Assembly: GCA_964017145.1 (NCBI GenBank)
Contig: OZ024848.1
Coordinates: 632,501 to 696,500, forward strand
Source of the DNA: Agrocybe praecox
Lineage: Eukaryota > Basidiomycota > Agaricomycetes > Agaricales > Agrocybaceae
Reading direction: 5' to 3'
Length of the DNA stretch: 64,000 nt
Shown here piece by piece: positions 62,323 to 64,000 of the stretch. Every line of letters begins with the position of its first letter. Positions within the stretch are counted from its first letter, which is position 1. The translations under genes and the position numbers were made by a program. A model generated the notes under the pieces. That model was not told where the DNA came from. It was given only the letters and a program-made list of their open reading frames with translations, and did no database searches.

Positions 62323-63073
62323 TCTAAGTGATTAAAAGACTTTGGATTGAGTGTCCAGCCTAAGTGGCAAACCAACTTATCTATACCTTTCGTGGAGACA
62401 CATTAAATCAACCATTTAACGCTCCAAGGAACAGTACTTGTGCTGTTTTCTCACTCTCTGAGACTTCCTAGAAAGTATCTTGATCATTGAGAACGTCCCT
62501 TCTGTGAAGATAAACGTAATCAACGACGCGTATCGCATATCCCTCCTGAAAAAAACTAATCAAATTGATTGGGTTTTGTTACGGACTGTATACAAAGTAC
62601 AAATCGTACAATACACACACAACCCCGCAGCAAGCACCTTAGCGTATAACATGCTTGGGGTTACACTTGTATAATATAGCCTTCGGGCATATTCTCCTTG
62701 CATGCCTCTCGCATTTTTCAAAAGTTGTCGGATTTGATGTATGAGTTTGGTACCTTTCTTCAGTGCGTAGTTGGCATGCTTTTTGAATCTAAGTTCGTCG
62801 TCGATAATGACTCCTAGAAACTTGTGGCTGTCGGTGGAGATGATATTCTGCCCATCGAGGTTGATTGTTATCGTGCCCTGCTTCTTGCGTTTCTGAGGAT
62901 TGTCGGGATTGACCTGTAGTTTCCGTGTTAGCGCCATGACTGTGAATTTGTGATATTCATATGTAGAAAAGTGGGTCTTGGCCCACTCCGATGGTCCTTC
63001 GTCTCTGTGGAACATAGTAATTATTCGCTGTTTAGCTTCTTCAAGAGTCTTGCCTGCTGTCGCTGCTATTGCA

Positions 63074-63911
63074 ACCTGTACTGTCAAATATATGTATCAA
63101 CCATGGGTAGTTGCCAGTTTTAGGTGATGCATCCACAGCGGTAACTACCCAACTCCCTAATTGTATGTATCAAGCCATCCGACTGGCTGTCTGTGACTAT
63201 ATGTGACTATAGTCATGTGTCTGTTATTGATGGCATCAAAACTGATGCACATGACTTTTTGCTTGCCTCTATTTACATGTTTGGGCTCCACTCATATTTT
63301 TATATGGCCTCAAATACAAACAAATAATAAATAATGATATCAGCAGGCAGAGGCAGGCAGGATACAAAACAAACAAGGCTTTTGAGTGATGTCACAACCA
63401 AACAACTAAATAAGGCAAGAGGACTTTGGACTTTGAGATTTTGAGATAAAGTCCCCTTGATGCATGATAGATGGGGCCAATATATGACCAAATAAGATCA
63501 AATCTATTTTTAGACTTGATATATATATTTTTAGACTTGGTCTATTTATAGAATACTTTACGAATTTGCCAAACAAAATCGTTCTATTTTTAGAATAGAG
63601 TTTAAATTTAGAATATCAATCCATTTTTAGAACATCTGACAAATGTGATAGGTCAAACAGGTCTATTTTTTAAACACTGTAATAAAAATAGATTTGGTGG
63701 CTGTGCATCACATGACATATAGATCACATGCATATCACATGACATGTGGATCACATGTATATCACATGCTTTTCACATGACTTCACCTCCATAGTCACTG
63801 TCAGTCACTCTGATACATGATATTGGGGAGTTGGGTAACTACCGCTATGGATGCATCACCTAAAACTGGCAACTACCCAAGATGTATGCATATATCTGAC
63901 AGTATTAGGTG
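63074..63911. mobile_element. 838-bp MITE with long inverted ends and 9-bp target duplication
   Basis: Long terminal inverted repeats of about 95 bp; the shared core includes TGGGTAGTTGCCAGTTTTAG and GTGATGCATCCA. Flanked by perfect 9-bp duplications GCTATTGCA at 63065-63073 and 63912-63920. Excision with one duplication copy restores the LINE RT frame right after the YADD motif (DDAIAATAGKTLEEAKQRI). Non-coding. A 9-bp duplication fits Mutator-like elements best; 8 bp (hAT) cannot be excluded because the outermost base is ambiguous. Confidence 0.85.
63708..63780. repeat. Cluster of TCACATG words
   Basis: About six to seven copies of TCACATG spaced 10-16 bp apart, interspersed with A/T, inside the MITE. 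To its left (63500-63690) another word, CTATTTTTAGA, recurs about five times. Confidence 0.7.
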
Positions 63912-64000
63912 GCTATTGCATCATCTGCATAGTTGGTAGCTAATTCTTTTTTCTTGCCTTCTGATGCTTGTATCTGGTCCGCATTGTAGAATCTATATGA

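Larger units (their letters stand above)
60959..62640. mobile_element. 1,682-bp insertion in the LINE, 5-bp target duplication
   Basis: Flanked by AGCGT at 60954-60958 and 62641-62645. Removing the insertion plus one AGCGT rejoins the LINE frame as PSMLYA + ANIWCPP on the minus strand, exactly as expected for this family. The insertion starts TGATATGACTGG and ends CAAGCACCTT, without matching inverted or direct ends and without a coding frame of note. It holds a TATA box (TATATAAG, 61913-61920), three CCTAGGA-centred palindromes and a 62-bp tandem repeat. A 5-bp duplication and internal promoter suggest a solo LTR or LTR-derived piece, but the 3' end lacks the usual CA; the class is open. Confidence 0.75.
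59117..64000 (-). mobile_element. LINE-type (non-LTR) retrotransposon, interrupted by two insertions and running off the window
   Basis: Minus-strand LINE with ORF2 reading, from right to left, the reverse-transcriptase catalytic motif NYADDAIA (63921-63950), RT connection (YEYHKFTVMALTRKLQVN; SHKFLGVIIDDELRFKKHAN; ARRLYYTSVTPSMLYA), linker and RNase H. The 3' end on the minus strand is a run of AATTC/TTCAA repeats followed by about 13 A (59117-59148 on the plus strand). The order RT then RNase H then CCHC-like knuckle matches Tad/I-related fungal LINEs. The copy is interrupted by an 838-bp MITE at 63074-63911 and by a 1,682-bp insertion at 60959-62640; the 5' end is beyond the window. Confidence 0.85.

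Noticed and set aside
62199..62370. Possible CRISPR-like array (regularly repeated CTAAGTGGC)
   Set aside because: The words are too short and irregularly spaced, and the genome is eukaryotic; it is a local tandem repeat.

Overview
The window reads as nuclear DNA of a mushroom-forming basidiomycete (Agaricomycetes). Evidence: compact protein genes split by many 50-70 nt GT-AG introns; a SNF5 with a GATA-like zinc finger at its C-terminal side; a basidiomycete-style Zn2Cys6 regulator; a giant PH-domain protein of a type I recall from Agaricomycetes; and Plavaka-type, hAT and LINE elements typical of these genomes. All intron placements were read by eye from splice signals and frame continuity.

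Layout. 1-4015 holds no gene I can support. 4016-24399 is gene-dense housekeeping DNA: a small heat-shock protein (-), the mRNA 3'-end factor CstF-64/RNA15 (+), cytosolic threonyl-tRNA synthetase (+), the Vps34-complex scaffold VPS15 (-), tubulin-folding cofactor C (-), the cullin-RING ligase subunit RBX1 (+, sharing a 200-bp promoter interval with cofactor C), a short Cys-rich membrane-type protein (+) and a Zn2Cys6 transcription factor (-). 26223-39308 is one exceptionally long gene (+) for a protein of about 4,050 residues: a PH domain set in disordered Ser/Pro-rich sequence, an Arg/Ser-rich kilobase-scale block and a C-terminal coiled coil. It is followed by a convergent acyl-protein-thioesterase-like protein that lacks the nucleophile serine, a doubtful short spliced gene with a strong promoter, a three-exon mini-gene that duplicates the last exons of SNF5, and SNF5 itself (44546-49828, -).

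From about 50190 to the end the window is a graveyard of nested transposable elements. A repeat family (here called X) is split by a non-autonomous hAT element (8-bp duplication AAATGAAT) that carries a second, inverted X copy. Next is a 3.67-kb hAT element with perfect 8-bp duplication GTAACTAC and a transposase broken by TGA stops. Then come a decayed Plavaka-type transposase and a LINE (reverse transcriptase plus RNase H) interrupted by two later insertions: an 838-bp MITE with a 9-bp duplication and a 1,682-bp non-coding insertion with a 5-bp duplication. Removing each insertion plus one duplication copy restores the LINE reading frame exactly, which fixes the insertion boundaries.

The housekeeping genes do not form a pathway; they are a normal syntenic mix (mRNA processing, translation, autophagy/endosome, cytoskeleton, ubiquitination, chromatin). 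The most novel points are the SNF5 tail mini-gene, the giant PH/RS/coiled-coil protein, the Cys-rich small protein, and the precisely datable transposon nest.
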